Shown: positions 1 to 11,682 of the stretch, piece after piece | Position numbering within the stretch: the first letter of the stretch is position 1 | Layout of the letters: each line of letters opens with the position of its first letter | Source: [Phialemoniopsis] sp. UDSM-2020 | Lineage: Eukaryota; Ascomycota; Sordariomycetes; Thyridiales; Thyridiaceae | NCBI GenBank assembly: GCA_018873225.1 | Contig: JAEILZ010000001.1 | Coordinates: 4,092,001 to 4,156,000, forward strand | Length of the DNA: 64,000 nucleotides | Reading direction: 5' to 3' | Program-made: the position numbers and the translations under genes | Notes under the pieces: generated by a model | Told to the model about the DNA's origin: nothing | The model's database searches: none | What the model saw: the letters and a program-made list of their open reading frames with translations, nothing else

Positions 1-319
1 TACCGAAAGGATTGGCCATGGCGGCGTCGCTGTTGGCCCGACCGCGTTGAGGAGAACGATTTGAGGTGCTGATGTTTCTACGGACTGGCGATCCAGAGCG
101 TTGTAGTGGGTGGGGTTGGGAGTGCTGTTGCTGTTGCTGCTGGAGTCTCTGCTGAGATATGAGTGACGGAGTGCCGGTGAACGAGGCTTTGGCACCCAGA
201 TTGTGAGCAGATTGTAGCTTGCGAAGCCTGTGGGTGTTTGGCGATGGAGGGGGTTGCAGTGTGGTGGTCATCATGGATGGCGGCAACGAGGGTATTGACT
301 CTTTGGTGGGACTAGGCAT
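1..319 (-). CDS. N-terminal part of a Ser/Pro/Gln-rich protein, runs off the left edge (possible BUB2-like TBC protein)
   Basis: Reading the minus strand from an ATG at 319-317 gives 106 codons open to the window edge with no stop, so only the N-terminus is present. It starts MPSPTKES, continues with Pro/Thr-rich sequence (LQPPPSPNTHRLRKLQSAHN), then a Gln run (RLQQQQQQH) and an Arg/Ser-rich stretch (RSGSPVRRN, RSPQRGRANSDAA). This is low-complexity and likely disordered; no folded domain is reached. The pattern of a basic RLRKLQSAHNLG block followed by SLISQQR and Gln repeats recalls from memory the N-terminal extension of filamentous-fungal BUB2-type Rab-GAP (TBC) proteins of the mitotic exit checkpoint. 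The TBC domain would lie outside the window, so that identity is only a hypothesis. Codon use and the long open frame support a real gene. Confidence 0.6.
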   Translation of the reverse strand, partial: MPSPTKESIPSLPPSMMTTTLQPPPSPNTHRLRKLQSAHNLGAKASFTGTPSLISQQRLQQQQQQHSQPHPLQRSGSPVRRNISTSNRSPQRGRANSDAAMANPFG

Positions 320-3300
320 TGTGACGGCTTGGTGAAATTCGCGAGGATTTGCGCTGTGTCTTGGAGTTACTGAACAGGTGATACCATTTCTGAGAGACAA
401 GTGACAGCAAAGTGAGACGAGAGAGACAACGTCTTGAGGCTGAATTGACAAGCCGTTGCGGTGCGCTTGTCTCGTGCAATTCGAGTCGCAACCTTCACCC
501 ACCACCGTAAGCGGCGGGCTGGTCCGAGCGCCCCTCCCAGTTTTGGTGATTGAAAGCGGGTGGTTGGTTGGGTGGTAGTACCGGCAGAATTAGTGCATCC
601 ATCGACGCGTTTTTTCGTGAACTGCGTTAATTGTGCATTGGCAGAAGACAGTTTCAACTATGCTATTGTAGATATCCTAGATACCTAGGTACAGTAGGTC
701 AAAAAGCACACACACAATAAAAAAACGGCAGAAAGAATCGTCTCATCCGGCAGTTGGGAGATTGAAGATGAGGGGCATCATGATCATATCTGGATATTGT
801 CTAAGCTCTCGAAGGGTGATGGTTATGATGGGGTAAAGGGCGACATCTGCAGGCCGGAGGCTGGGGCCCTTGCCTGTTCGTTCGACCTTCCACGCTTCAG
901 CTCTTGAGCTGAACGGCTAACCACCGAAATGAGGCGCATGCTTTTTGCGAACATGTGGCTCAGGCCTGGCGGTCCATCTTATCTTATCTCTTTTTTCCCT
1001 GAGTGGTGGATGCACGCATTTATCGATGAAACCAGGCAGTTGGTCTTCGACAGAGTGATTTCAATGTCGATGCAATGCTACTAAGAATGCAGGTGTAAGT
1101 TTAACCCTAAAGCAACGTCCCCACCAGCCTACAACGGGCTGGGAAAAGGCCTGACATGGATACTTAATTTTTGCCTGTATAAGCTGTGTAATACTGGATA
1201 TCCGGCCCCTCTTGTTCTCAGTGTATGGAGTATTGCCTGCCATTTGGGTGTGTTCTCTGAATCGACGCCAAGTGTTAAACTTCGGATGACGTGCTCGTGC
1301 TAGTCCCCAGTCCGGCGTCGTCTCGAGCCCGCCAGACCCAGAGCATACCTCATTATCACCTTCTAGTCGACCTAGAATTCGGCCAAATTGTTCAAGAGGC
1401 GAAATGGCAGAAATTTCAATGTTAAGACTCGGGGTCATAGAGCTTTTCGCGATGCAGACATGTGAATGAAATGCGCTCGACACACCCACCGGCAATAGCC
1501 GAGCTAGATGGTCACGCTGACCTCTTGCTCCCTGGCTGCAGTGTCACGCAGGCAGCTCTGAAAGGCTGGAAGCATGCGAACGACCAAACAACAAATGCTG
1601 GGCGCCTCGGTGTGTGCAGTCAGCGCTTCAGGTCAGCCATGCGCATGGGTCAGGGACGTCGTCCACTCAAGCAGATCTTCTGCACCATTACCTCACCTTG
1701 CACTTGGAGCTTCCGGATGTGCATCCAGATCAGAAAAGGTGGGGCCCTTCTCAAGGAGGGCGATCACATCACCGCCGGACCGCATGGCGCAACCGGCCAC
1801 TAACGCATCTCTACAACATGTCATTGGCCAGACCCTCTCGGCAGCCCAGGGTCCCCACGAAAGACAGGGGAGCTCCAGGCTTGCAAGCTCGCAAGGGTAG
1901 GGAAGCTCATCCCACCTCCCGTCCTCCTCTCCTCTGTTACCTCTTCAAAGGTTATGCAGAGAGACATGTGCACGTCTGACAGACTCAGAGCCTTTGACAG
2001 CGGCCGGTGTCTCAGCAGTCAAAGGTTGACAGTTACTCCGAGTCAGATATCTTGAAGGTTGACGTCTCGAATTTGGTGGTCAAAGCGTGTTATAAAAGGC
2101 GGCTCTGCGCTGCGAAGGTCGACATATATGCAACTTTGATATCAAACCTTTCTGCTTTTCGGGCACCCCAGGACACACTCATTCCGCTGGGCGACCCCCA
2201 TTTTCCAGGAACGCCTGCTTTTTCAGCGCGGTAAGCCTGGGTAAACTGGCATGCTGCCGCACCTGGCCGGCCTTGGCACGCGCTGCGGGCGTGATAGTCG
2301 ATCATAAGCACAAAGTGTTCACATGAACGACGGTCACCGCTCAAGTCTCTCGTATTACCCCAGAGCTTCTGCAACTCGTCTGGAAACCCGGCAATGTCAA
2401 ACTTGTCCTTGAAGTGATCCTCGGTGTCTCTCATTTTACTCGATCCAGGGTCCAGTAAGCGATGGTGTGGGAGATTGTCGGGTTATAAGAGAAAACAAAA
2501 GTGGTATAAGAAACATCATCGCCGCTACTGACAAGCGACGGGCAAGGTTGCGATGGCGCAATCCAGTCTTCGATTTCTCTACCTCCATTACCTCCCAACA
2601 CCCACCCCCGGTCCTTTACGTCTTACACTTTCGTAACTCTGTGTCTTCCATTGCATGGCCTCAGCACCTTTTTCTTTTTCTTTTGGTAGCCCCCGCATGC
2701 ACGGTTGACCACTTTAAACCCATTCTAACCTATCCGAAGGCTCCTCTGGTCTCCCGTCATCTCGTGGAGCTCTTGCATCATCGCCCACCACCTCTATATC
2801 GGGCTCTAGCCCCGGTCTGTCTCATCTAGACCTGCAGACCCAAGAGACCTTCTTGCCCTCTGCCCGTGTCCGTGTCCATCGCTTCGGGTCCAAAGTTGCG
2901 GCTAGCTCGTCTAGTTTCCTTCTCAACACCTACTCGAACATACCATTGTCTTGACAAATTGGGAGGCTTTGTACTTTGTATCTTTTTTTCTCAACCCTCG
3001 ACCTTTCTCAGAACAAAACCCATCCCTCCTCCCGCAATCACGTCTTTCGAGCTTCTGAAGCTATTCGATCTGGCCCGCGACGATCTCTTCAGCCTCGTAC
3101 GCAACCAGTGTCTTGGTTTCAACCAGGGATTCACTCGATAGTCTGTCACTCGCTCGGCGACCACCGCCAACACCACCCACCGGCATCTGATACCGAGTCC
3201 GTCGTCCTGGGCTTTTCGCTTCGACTGAAGGTTGCCCGGCTGAAAAGACGCCTTCTCTCACACCCCTGATTGGACCAGGGGCTGTTGTTCACCATACCCG

Positions 3301-3721
3301 ACTGAGAGTTACCCCCAAATGGCGCATCATTATTGATTTGCTCATCACAGCTCTGGTGGGATCTCATTTTGTTTGGGTCAACTTGACTTGGAGGGTGTCC
3401 GCCAACACACGATTCTGGTTCTCTTTGGCGAGCTGCACCTATCCGCTGCCACATCCGCGTTCAGCTCCCCCGACTCCAAGGATCTGGAGCCTCCCACAGA
3501 CGCCATAGACTTGGCTCTATATAAGCCTTGAGTAGTCTCTTGACCGACTCACAAGCTTTTCTTGGTTTTCTTCCAAGACTTCCAAGACTTTGCCAGACAG
3601 CTGCACCGCGTCTCGCTGACACCATCCCACACGACAGCCAGCCTACCAGCCCGAGTCCCCAAGACTTCGAGGAGGCCTGCTGCACACCACATATCGCCCG
3701 TCAGCCCGGAATCTACCCATC
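320..3721. other. divergent intergenic region between the left-edge gene and the sulfate permease
   Basis: About 3.4 kb without a gene I can support. Several short open frames overlap one another on both strands between 1.0 and 2.4 kb and show no recognisable protein. From about 2.55 kb the plus strand becomes C/T-rich up to the permease ATG, as is common in leaders and promoters of filamentous fungi. A TATA-like site at 2091-2099 and a second at 3518-3524 are listed separately. Confidence 0.5.
3518..3524 (+). promoter_or_regulatory. TATA box-like site upstream of the sulfate permease
   Basis: TATATAA lies 198 bases before the permease ATG and is followed by a pyrimidine-rich stretch, a usual fungal core promoter arrangement. 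The transcription start is not determined. I found no clear CYS3-type palindrome nearby. Confidence 0.4.
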
Positions 3722-6357
3722 ATGCCCCGCACGGCCACCAAGGTCGGGCATGTCCTGGCCAAAGGTCTGGGTATCAAGCTCCAGGAGCGCCAGCCTTATA
3801 ACGATGAGGTGACGCGTGGCGAGAGTGTCTTCTCCGTTCAGACGGCCGACACTTTTGTGGAGGAACCACCCACTACTATCGGTCTTTTCCACGAGCTCAT
3901 TCCTACCGGCCGCGATGTCGGTGACTACATCTACTCTCTCTTCCCGTTCATCCACTGGATTGGCCGCTACAACCTCCAGTGGCTCATTGGCGATCTTGTT
4001 GCCGGTATCACAATTGGTGCCGTAGTCGTCCCTCAGGGCATGGCCTACGCTGGTCTGGCCAACCTTGAGCCGCAGTACGGTCTGTACTCGTCCTTCATGG
4101 GTGTACTTCTGTATTGGTTCTTTGCTACTTCCAAGGATATCACAATCGGGGTACGTATTTTTGACTATAAATTATTGGATGTATGGCAACAGGCAAGACT
4201 AACTGGTGCTCTCTGCAGCCTGTCGCAGTCATGTCGACCGTAACTGGCGGCGTTGTTACCGATGTTATGAAAGAACTCCCCGGTACCCGGCCCGAAGCCA
4301 TCGCATCTGCATTGGCAATTCTAGCAGGTGCCATTGTCCTCTTCATCGGTCTGATCCGTTGTGGCTGGATTGTCGATCTAATTCCTCTCGTCTCTTTGTC
4401 GGCGTTCATGACCGGCTCTGCACTGAGCATTGCGGCTGGTCAAGTTCCTGGAATGATGGGAATTACCTTCCCCAAGCCATACACGACGAGAGACGCCACC
4501 TACATGGTGATCATCAACACACTGAAGGGGTTGCCCAGGACGACCATTGACGCTGCCATGGGCCTTACTGCCCTTACGATGCTATATCTGATCCGAGGTG
4601 CCTGCTCTTACTGTGCGAAGCGTTTCCCGAAGCACCGAAAGACGTTCTTCTTCCTGTCGACGCTGAGGACTGCCTTCGTTATTCTCCTTTACACCATGAT
4701 CAGCTGGCTTGTCAACATGAACCGCAGGAACAAGCCGCTTTTCAAGATTCTCCAAGACGTCCCAAGAGGATTTCAACACGCCAAGGTGCCCACCCTCAAC
4801 AATGAGCTCGCACAGAAGCTCGTTGGCCATCTTCCCGCTGCTGTGATTGTCCTCCTGATCGAGCACATTGCCATCTCGAAATCCTTCGGTCGGATTAACA
4901 ACTATACCATCAACCCCTCCCAAGAGATGGTCGCAATTGGCGTTACCAACGTCCTTGGTCCCTTCCTGGGCGGCTATGCCGCTACTGGCTCTTTCAGTCG
5001 CACGGCCATCAAGTCCAAGGCAGGTGTCCGCACGCCTTTCGCTGGTGTGATCACTGCGCTGGTTGTGCTTCTCGCCATCTATGCTCTGCCCCCCGTCTTC
5101 TTCTACATCCCCAACGCGTCCCTGTCGGCTGTCATCATCCACGCCGTCGGCGACTTGATCACTCCGCCTAACACCGTCTATCAGTTCTGGCGTGTTTCGC
5201 CCTTTGAGGTTGTCATCTTCTTCGTCGGTGTTATCGTCACTGTGTTCACCACGATTGAGAATGGCATCTACTGCACGGTGGCCATTTCAGCTGCCATGCT
5301 ACTGGCACGCATCCTCAAGGCACGCGGCCGCTTCCTCGGCAAGGTCAAGGTGCACTCCGTTCTGGGTGACCACATCATTGGCGATTCGCATCGCCAAATC
5401 TTTGGCCAGTATGGCGACTCTCAAAGCCTCGAAGCCGAGATCGCTGCGAGAAACGTCTTCCTCCCTATCGACCACAAGGATGGCTCCAACCCGGAAGTCG
5501 GTCTCGAGCATCCTTACCCCGGTATTTTCATCTACAGATTCTCCGAGGGCTTTAACTACCCCAACGCTTCCCACTCTCTCGAGTACCTCACAGATTACAT
5601 CTTCAAAAACACCAGGCGCACCAACCTGTCCCACTTCCCCCGCCCCGGTGACCGGCCCTGGAACGACCCGGGCCCGTCCAAGCGCGAGCTCAAGCGCCTG
5701 CAGCATGCCGAGGACGACGCCGCCGCGCGCGGCGAGACGCTCGATGTGCCTGAGCTCAAGCTCCCGACCCTCAAGGCCGTCATCCTCGACTTCTCCTCGG
5801 TCAACTACGTCGACGTCACCTCTGTGCAGCAGCTCATCGACGTGCGCAACCAGCTCGACCGCTACACGGCGCCCGAGCAGGTCGACTGGCACATCGCCTG
5901 CATCAACAACCGCTGGGCCAAGCGCGCCCTGCTCGCTGGCGGCTTCGGCTACCCCTCGGAGCGCGAGGACGGCGCGCACCACCGCTGGAAGTCCATCTTC
6001 AGCGTCGCCGAGATTGGCGGCAGCGACTCGGCCGCCGCCGCGGCCGAGAAGAGGGACGTGCTCGACCTCGAGCAGCAGGCCACGCGGCAGACTACTGCCG
6101 CCGGCTCCGGCAAGGGCACCGGCGCCGACCTTGAGATTGGTAGTGACCACAGCAGCGACGGCGACGCTATCAAGGAGCCCGCCGGCGCTTCGGCGGCCAA
6201 CAAGAGCAGGTCGCCGAGGCGCGGCGTTACGGTGCACAGCTTCAACCGCCCTCTGTTCCACGTGGACTTGACAAGTGCGGTGCAGAGCGCCATCACCAAC
6301 GTCGAGGCCCGGCAGGAGACCAAGGGTCCTGCGACGATCGGCGGTGTCCTGTCGTAG
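3722..6357 (+). CDS. sulfate permease, SulP/SLC26 family
   Basis: Plasma-membrane sulfate uptake protein, first step of sulfate assimilation. Two exons, 3722-4150 and 4219-6357, joined in frame (GTACGT donor, CTCTGCAG acceptor, 68-base intron), give 855 residues. Residues about 92-126 carry the SulP signature region (VVPQGMAYAGLANLEPQYGL), followed by many hydrophobic segments to about residue 540. A C-terminal STAS domain follows, about residues 555-720 (KAVILDFSSVNYVDVTSVQQ is its core). The last roughly 130 residues are Ala/Ser-rich and probably disordered. Length and layout fit fungal sulfate permeases such as Neurospora cys-14, with a somewhat longer tail. The start is the first ATG after a C/T-rich leader. 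By family, transcription would be expected to rise on sulfur limitation; I see no decisive binding site. GC-rich codon use is marked in the STAS-encoding part. Confidence 0.93.
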
Positions 6358-7264
6358 AGTCGTTGTTGGAGGATGCTTAGCACGGCGTTTATAATATCCC
6401 CAAGGCGGAAAGGGGGGACATGTTTTGGTCCGCGGCAGTGCGGCACTGATAGATACCTGTGTCTTATTTGACGTTTCATTTACTCTACACTTGGATTCAC
6501 ATAGTAGAGATTTCCCTGATCATGGGACTATGAGCTAGGATAATATCTGAATGAACTATCTGGCATCACAAATCGCACCCACTGGCACTACTCGGGACTG
6601 CATGCATGGTGATACTGGCAGATGTTGACCTCAAAGTACGATGACAATGAATGATGATGATTTCCATGATTTCAAGCACCAGTAGAGGGAAAAGCTTGAT
6701 GTGGTTGATGCTCTATATGACAGTCCCACTACCTATTGCGACTTTTGCAGCCGTCTGAAATAGCTAAGGCCAAATCTCGATATACCTTGAGGCCAACAGG
6801 TAATTCATAGCTCACAAACACACCAGATGAGTTACTTGGTGGTCCAGCCGACTGCCAAAATCAGGTGTACGAGGCTTGGCTCGGCATCTTTTGGCTGTCG
6901 CACGTCCGTGTGAAACTGCGCATCTCAGCAAAGCTGGGCTTGCTTCCCGCCTGTCCCTTCTTGCTCGCGAATAGCTGACCGCAAGCAAAGTCAAAGGAAG
7001 CTGAGCTGGCATAATAACAGCCAAAGACATGGAGAAAATATCTCTCGTCGTCCATGCAACTTGTCTGCGCAGGATCGTATGCCAGGCTACTTCTTGGATG
7101 CGATCAAGAAAGATTTATTTCAATTCGATCCGCAGAGACAATGGTCTTGAAGGTGCCTTGACGCATTCATGCGGCATGAACACTGGGCATAGAACGTCCT
7201 GCGGGGTCTGTGAAGTAACAACTCGAGACTTAAGGCTCGTGAGGTTTGACGCCATGCACCCTGT
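6358..7264. other. convergent intergenic region between sulfate permease and PCC1
   Basis: About 0.9 kb between two tail-to-tail genes. It must hold both 3' ends. I see no coding sequence and no strong repeat; the first 450 bases are relatively AT-rich, as expected for 3' untranslated sequence. Confidence 0.4.
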
Positions 7265-7637
7265 TCAAGATGTCGGGACCAAGTGCTTGGCCTCGAGCAC
7301 GTCGACATCGAGAGACTCGATGACATCGACAACCAGCCGCAAGCTCTCCATGAAGGAGTTGACGGCGACACGAAGCATGCGGTTCGTCGTGGCGCTGTAC
7401 TCGATACGCAGCACATTCTCCTCCGCCGCACCAGCGGCAGTAGTGGTAGAGAATGTCCGGCGCACGAGGGGGGACAGCTCCTTGTCCGGCGACAGGGCGC
7501 GCAGGGCTACCGAGGCCAGACGTGACGTCGGGAAGGGGACGTCCAGTGTGCTGCGGGGTCCGGTCAGCTACGACTTTCAGCTCAGCAAAAAAAAACCCGA
7601 CTTACAGAGAGCAGGGAAATTCAGTAGCGGACGCCAT
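7265..7637 (-). CDS. PCC1: EKC/KEOPS complex subunit Pcc1
   Basis: Small subunit of the KEOPS complex, which makes the N6-threonylcarbamoyl-adenosine (t6A) modification of ANN-decoding tRNAs and affects telomere maintenance and transcription. Pcc1 dimerises and binds the Kae1 catalytic subunit. Minus-strand exons 7637-7606 and 7550-7265 are separated by a 55-base intron (GTAAGT donor, CCCGCAG acceptor) that contains a run of nine T. They join in frame to 105 residues. The protein starts MASATEFPCSLTLDVPFPTS and has the family pattern: an N-terminal beta strand, PFPTSRLA, a helix with ALSPDKEL, a strand with NVLRIEYSATTNRMLRVAVN, then FMESLRLVVDVIESLDVD. Length is normal for the family (about 90-105). 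Its start is 951 bases from that of the CDC14-like gene, which is transcribed divergently. Confidence 0.88.
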
Positions 7638-8588
7638 GGTTGCTCAATAAGATCTCTGTCGCTGACGTAGGCTGTGTCCGGACTGAAACGGTGCCGGCGT
7701 CCCAGTTTGCGCAAGTGAGGGGGGGAAGAGGCTCTTTTGGAATGTATATGAAGTCACAGCCACGATGAGGGTCCTGCGTTTCTGTGGTTCTCAACAGAGT
7801 TTGGAGATCCACGGATCTGCCTGGTATGGAGCCCGGGTCGTTGGTGGGGTTCCAGACCGTGTATTTCTGTGCTCAGTTGGGGCTCGAGTTCTGTAACGCA
7901 CGCTAATGCCAGACCGGTTTGGCTCCATTTTCTTCAGAGGTGTGGCTTCTAGGCAGCGTTGCCCTGGCGACGACCCCTGGGCTGGCCCAGCTGTGGCGAT
8001 TCACGGGCGCTGATGCTGTGATTGGTCGGGAGCGTTGTTATGGACATGGGTCCCGCCATGGGCCCTCGCCCCAAATTCAACCAAAGCAACAGCGCTTTAT
8101 GCGTAATAACAACAACCGGGGGGTTCGAAGTACACACATACCGCAAAACATTGCCCACGATACAAACACAAGCAATACAAGACCAAAACTGCTCGCATGC
8201 CTCATTTCCCAACCAACATCACCTTCCCTTCCTCCTCTCTCCAACATCCATCTCAACACCCGCGCCGGTGATAACTCGTCAGTGATAGGAAAAAGCATTC
8301 ATCACTCAGCATCACCGTCATCGTCAAGAGTCTATTCTCCTGGCTTGAGCATCTTCCGTCGAGCATTGCTTGCGATCTGTCTTGTCGCATTCTACAAACT
8401 TAGTTTTGTCTCTTTTTACTTTTTGGATCTGCGCGCGCTTGATCATATACAAGAGGAAACTTGCAATTGCACATCTACTTGGCCCTTTCCGCCCGGCATC
8501 GTCGCTACAGCCTGCGCTCCCTGCATCTTGCATCTTGAAAATAGCCACAGAAAGAATCAATTGGATCGAATAGCATCACTTCGGCGGC
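7638..8588. other. divergent intergenic region between PCC1 and the Cdc14-type phosphatase
   Basis: About 950 bases between two divergent start codons, so it should contain both promoters. The plus strand becomes C/T-rich from about 8200 to 8540, consistent with a leader for the phosphatase gene. An open frame from 7919 runs out of frame into the phosphatase start and shows no recognisable protein. Confidence 0.45.
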
Positions 8589-10780
8589 ATGGCGCCTTCC
8601 TCCAGACACCCCACGAACCTGGGGCAGATCATCGAGTACATTCCTGGTAAGTTGGTGCTCAGCTGCCACTCCTCCTCGCCTCCTTCACACACCTCGGCGA
8701 CAGCTTTCAAACCTCAATGGCATTGCTATTCTCGCTTCCCAATGGAGAGTAGTAGTTCCGAGACCCCTCCGGGACTCGACTCCTACTCGACTGACTATAC
8801 CTACTATCTGACATGCTTGACTTTTCCTGTTATGCTGACCACCTTCTCAGACCGTCTCTATCTTGCATCCTACACTGTTCCTCCGACCGCCGATACCGTC
8901 TTCCCTTACCCTGACCCTCCGCTGAGATCCCCTAGCAAGAGGTCACAGAGAGCAATCGATGGCCCGACACCCGTCGCAACTCCTGCGCACAAACAACCTT
9001 ACTACTTCTCCGTTGATGATACCCTGCTGTACAATGCTTTCCACCACGACTTTGGCCCGCTCCACATTGGCCACCTCTACCGCTTTGCGCTGCAGTTCCA
9101 CGACATTCTCGGTGCCAAGGAGAACAAGGATCGCCCTGTTGTTTTCTGGAGCAGAGCGGACGCACGAGGTATGTCAATGCTGCGATCCTATATGCCCTAA
9201 TCTATGACGCTAACCCTCGCATCATCGTAGCACGAGCAAACGCTTCTTGCCTATTAGCATGCTACATGGTCTTGATCCAGTCATGGCCACCTCATCTCGC
9301 GCTGGCCCCCGTGGCCCAAATAGATCCTCCTCTGATGCCCTTCCGTGATGCTGGATACAGTCAAGCCGACTATGGCATCACTGTCCAGGATGTGGTCTAC
9401 GGTGTCTGGAAAGCCAAGGAGGAAGGCTGCTGTGCGTTGGAGAACTTTGATTTGGACGAGTACGAGAGGTTTGAAAGGGTCGAGCATGGTGATTTCAACT
9501 GGGTCACGCCGCATTTCTTGGCCTTTGCCTCACCACAACACAGCCCTGTCGCCCGCATAACCGAGACATCAGAGCTCTTCTCGACGTTGCCCAAGACTTT
9601 GGCAGCTGTAGACGCTCACCCGACTCTTCCCCAGCCCTTCAAGAACGTCCTGAAGCACTTCTCAGAACGTAACATTGGCCTCGTTGTCCGATTGAACTCG
9701 GCACTGTACTCGCCTTCCTTCTTTGAGGCTCTTGGCATCCAACATATCGACATGATCTTCGAGGATGGCACTTGCCCGCCGCTCTCCACTGTCCGCAAGT
9801 TCATCCGTCTGGCTCATGAGACTATCACTGTCAAGAAGAAGGCCATTGCTGTCCACTGCAAGGCTGGACTCGGACGCACTGGCTGCCTCATTGGCGCCTA
9901 TCTGATCTACAGACACGGCTTTACTGCCAATGAGATCATCTCCTACATGCGCTTCATGCGACCAGGTATGGTCGTCGGTCCTCAACAACACTGGTTGCAC
10001 CTGAACCAGGGTACCTTCCGCGAGTGGTGGATCGAGGAGCGTATTGAGCGCAAGCTTCGTAAGGAGTACGCTGCCACCACCGCACCTAGCACACCCATTC
10101 GTGCTATGCAGAAGGCCAACCTGGGCAGGTCAAGCCAGCAAGCATCCACGCCACCTAACAGGAGCCCATCCAACCGGACACCTCTGAGTGAGATGGACAA
10201 GGAGCGCAGCAATGCGCAGGATGACTACCTTCCGGCCCCTACACCAGGACAGCCGCGCAAGACAGGCCGCGTTGATCGCCACCATCCTTATGGCCGCACA
10301 AACGTCAATCACACCACTGTCGAGGAAGAGACCGGCGTTGAGCAGGAGACTGAGATCATGTCTGTCCACCGGACGTCTCACGGCGCTGAGTCGGATGAGG
10401 AGATCCACCTGCGCATGCGCACGCATCGTAAGCCGTCGGCGTCGCCCGACGCTCGCTACGAGAAATCGTCGCGATCTGTCAGCCACACGACGGTGACGAC
10501 ATCATCGTACACGGCGACGCAGTTCATTGACAACGACGCCTCGAACGATATCGAGAACATCGGTTCGGCCGTCAACCGCACCAAGTCGATCCACGACCGC
10601 GACCAGCGCGCTAGCAGCGCATCGGGCGTGCTCACCAAGGTCCGCGGCACGGGCAGCACCCGACGGTCAGGCAAGGAGTCTTCCGGGGTCCGTAAGACGA
10701 GCGGCCGCGTGGGCAGCGTGAGCGCCACAGCGACCACCACTACGGCATCTGCCGCCGCGAGGAAGATCTCCGGGCTATGA
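8589..10780 (+). CDS. CDC14: Cdc14-type dual-specificity phosphatase
   Basis: Protein phosphatase that reverses Cdk phosphorylation at mitotic exit, in septation and in cytokinesis; nucleolar, nuclear or spindle-pole located in other fungi. Three exons, 8589-8646, 8851-9168 and 9231-10780, joined in phase, give 641 residues. The N-terminal Cdc14 domain begins at IIEYIPDRLYLASYTVPP and includes YYFSVDDTLLYNAFHHDFGP and VFWSRADARARANASCLL. The catalytic loop is HCKAGLGRTG with Cys335 and Arg341, followed by YMRFMRPGMVVGPQQHWLH, as in Cdc14. From about residue 400 the tail is Ser/Thr/Arg-rich and low-complexity, probably carrying regulatory phosphorylation and localisation signals. The first intron (204 bases) is longer than the others in this window. 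Downstream it is tail-to-tail with the SWIM-protein gene. Confidence 0.95.
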
Positions 10781-11682
10781 AATGGCTCTGGCGGCAACTC
10801 ACCCAAGCGATACCTAATTCTTCGACCGGTACCTTGATGAAACGAATGATGACTCGAGACTTCGTTACGAACTTTTCTTCTTCCCATGCATGCGAGGAAT
10901 CGGCGTTTTTCCCATATGATAAAGGACCAATGGGGGCTTAAAAGGGAGCAAAACTGGGTATATCATGATCATTACGAACTTGACACCTGAGACCTGAACC
11001 TGGCCTGGAATCCGACGCACGGAGTTGGTGTGTGGAGGCGCATCTACCTCTTCCTCTTTCTCTTCCTGTGGATGCGTGAAGTCATTGAATGAAACGAGGA
11101 GTAGTGCTTGCTTTTTTCTCTGGTCTTATACTGTCTTCTTTTATTCATTAATGACTTGTACCAAGGCGTTTCTAGCAAGGATAAGGGCAAACAGGGGGCG
11201 TGTCTTTGGTTTTCTCCGCGTTATACAGCAATAAACATGAACGTTTCTTGAATCAGGTTGCGTGGTCAGAATGAAAAGCGATTGTCAAGTTCTAGCGTTA
11301 TGACATCTTGAGCCCAGCGTTGGGACTTTTGTCTAGCATAAAATGTAGGGGCTCAACGAGGTCACTTTGTTCGACAAAGTCATCGTCATGTGTGGGATTA
11401 TGTCTTTCAGCGCAGATGAAAGTAAATGTGGTATCGTGCATCTTGTGTGTTCTATGTACAATACTGTGGTACCTCGAAGCCAGCCAGGGGGTAAATGTGT
11501 GTACATAGAAAATCGCCTTGCCGATTGTCAAGAAGAAGGACAACTTCGAAGACCACGACCGAGAGTCCAGCTCTGGCTTATGATCCCGTTGTCCCCATCT
11601 CATCATAGTCTAAGAGAGGGGAAGAATGGGCTGTTACAGACCCAGTCTATCTCGTCTCTTTTCGAATTCATTCTTCAAGTAG
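10781..11682. other. convergent intergenic region between CDC14 and the SWIM-protein gene
   Basis: About 0.9 kb between the two stop codons, holding both 3' ends. T-rich stretches at about 11100-11160 would suit 3' processing. I see no coding sequence. Confidence 0.4.

Noticed and set aside
1061..2434. Several open frames of 100-145 codons on both strands
   Set aside because: They overlap each other, have no family pattern and no splice partners; most likely chance frames in intergenic DNA.
5299..6261. 320-codon minus-strand frame
   Set aside because: It lies opposite the GC-rich STAS-coding part of the sulfate permease and is an antisense shadow.
5192..6271. 359-codon plus-strand frame rich in Ser, Arg and Pro
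   Set aside because: Out-of-frame shadow of the sulfate permease exon.
7029..7670. 213-codon plus-strand frame
   Set aside because: Antisense to PCC1, which has a clear family match; no recognisable protein on the plus strand.
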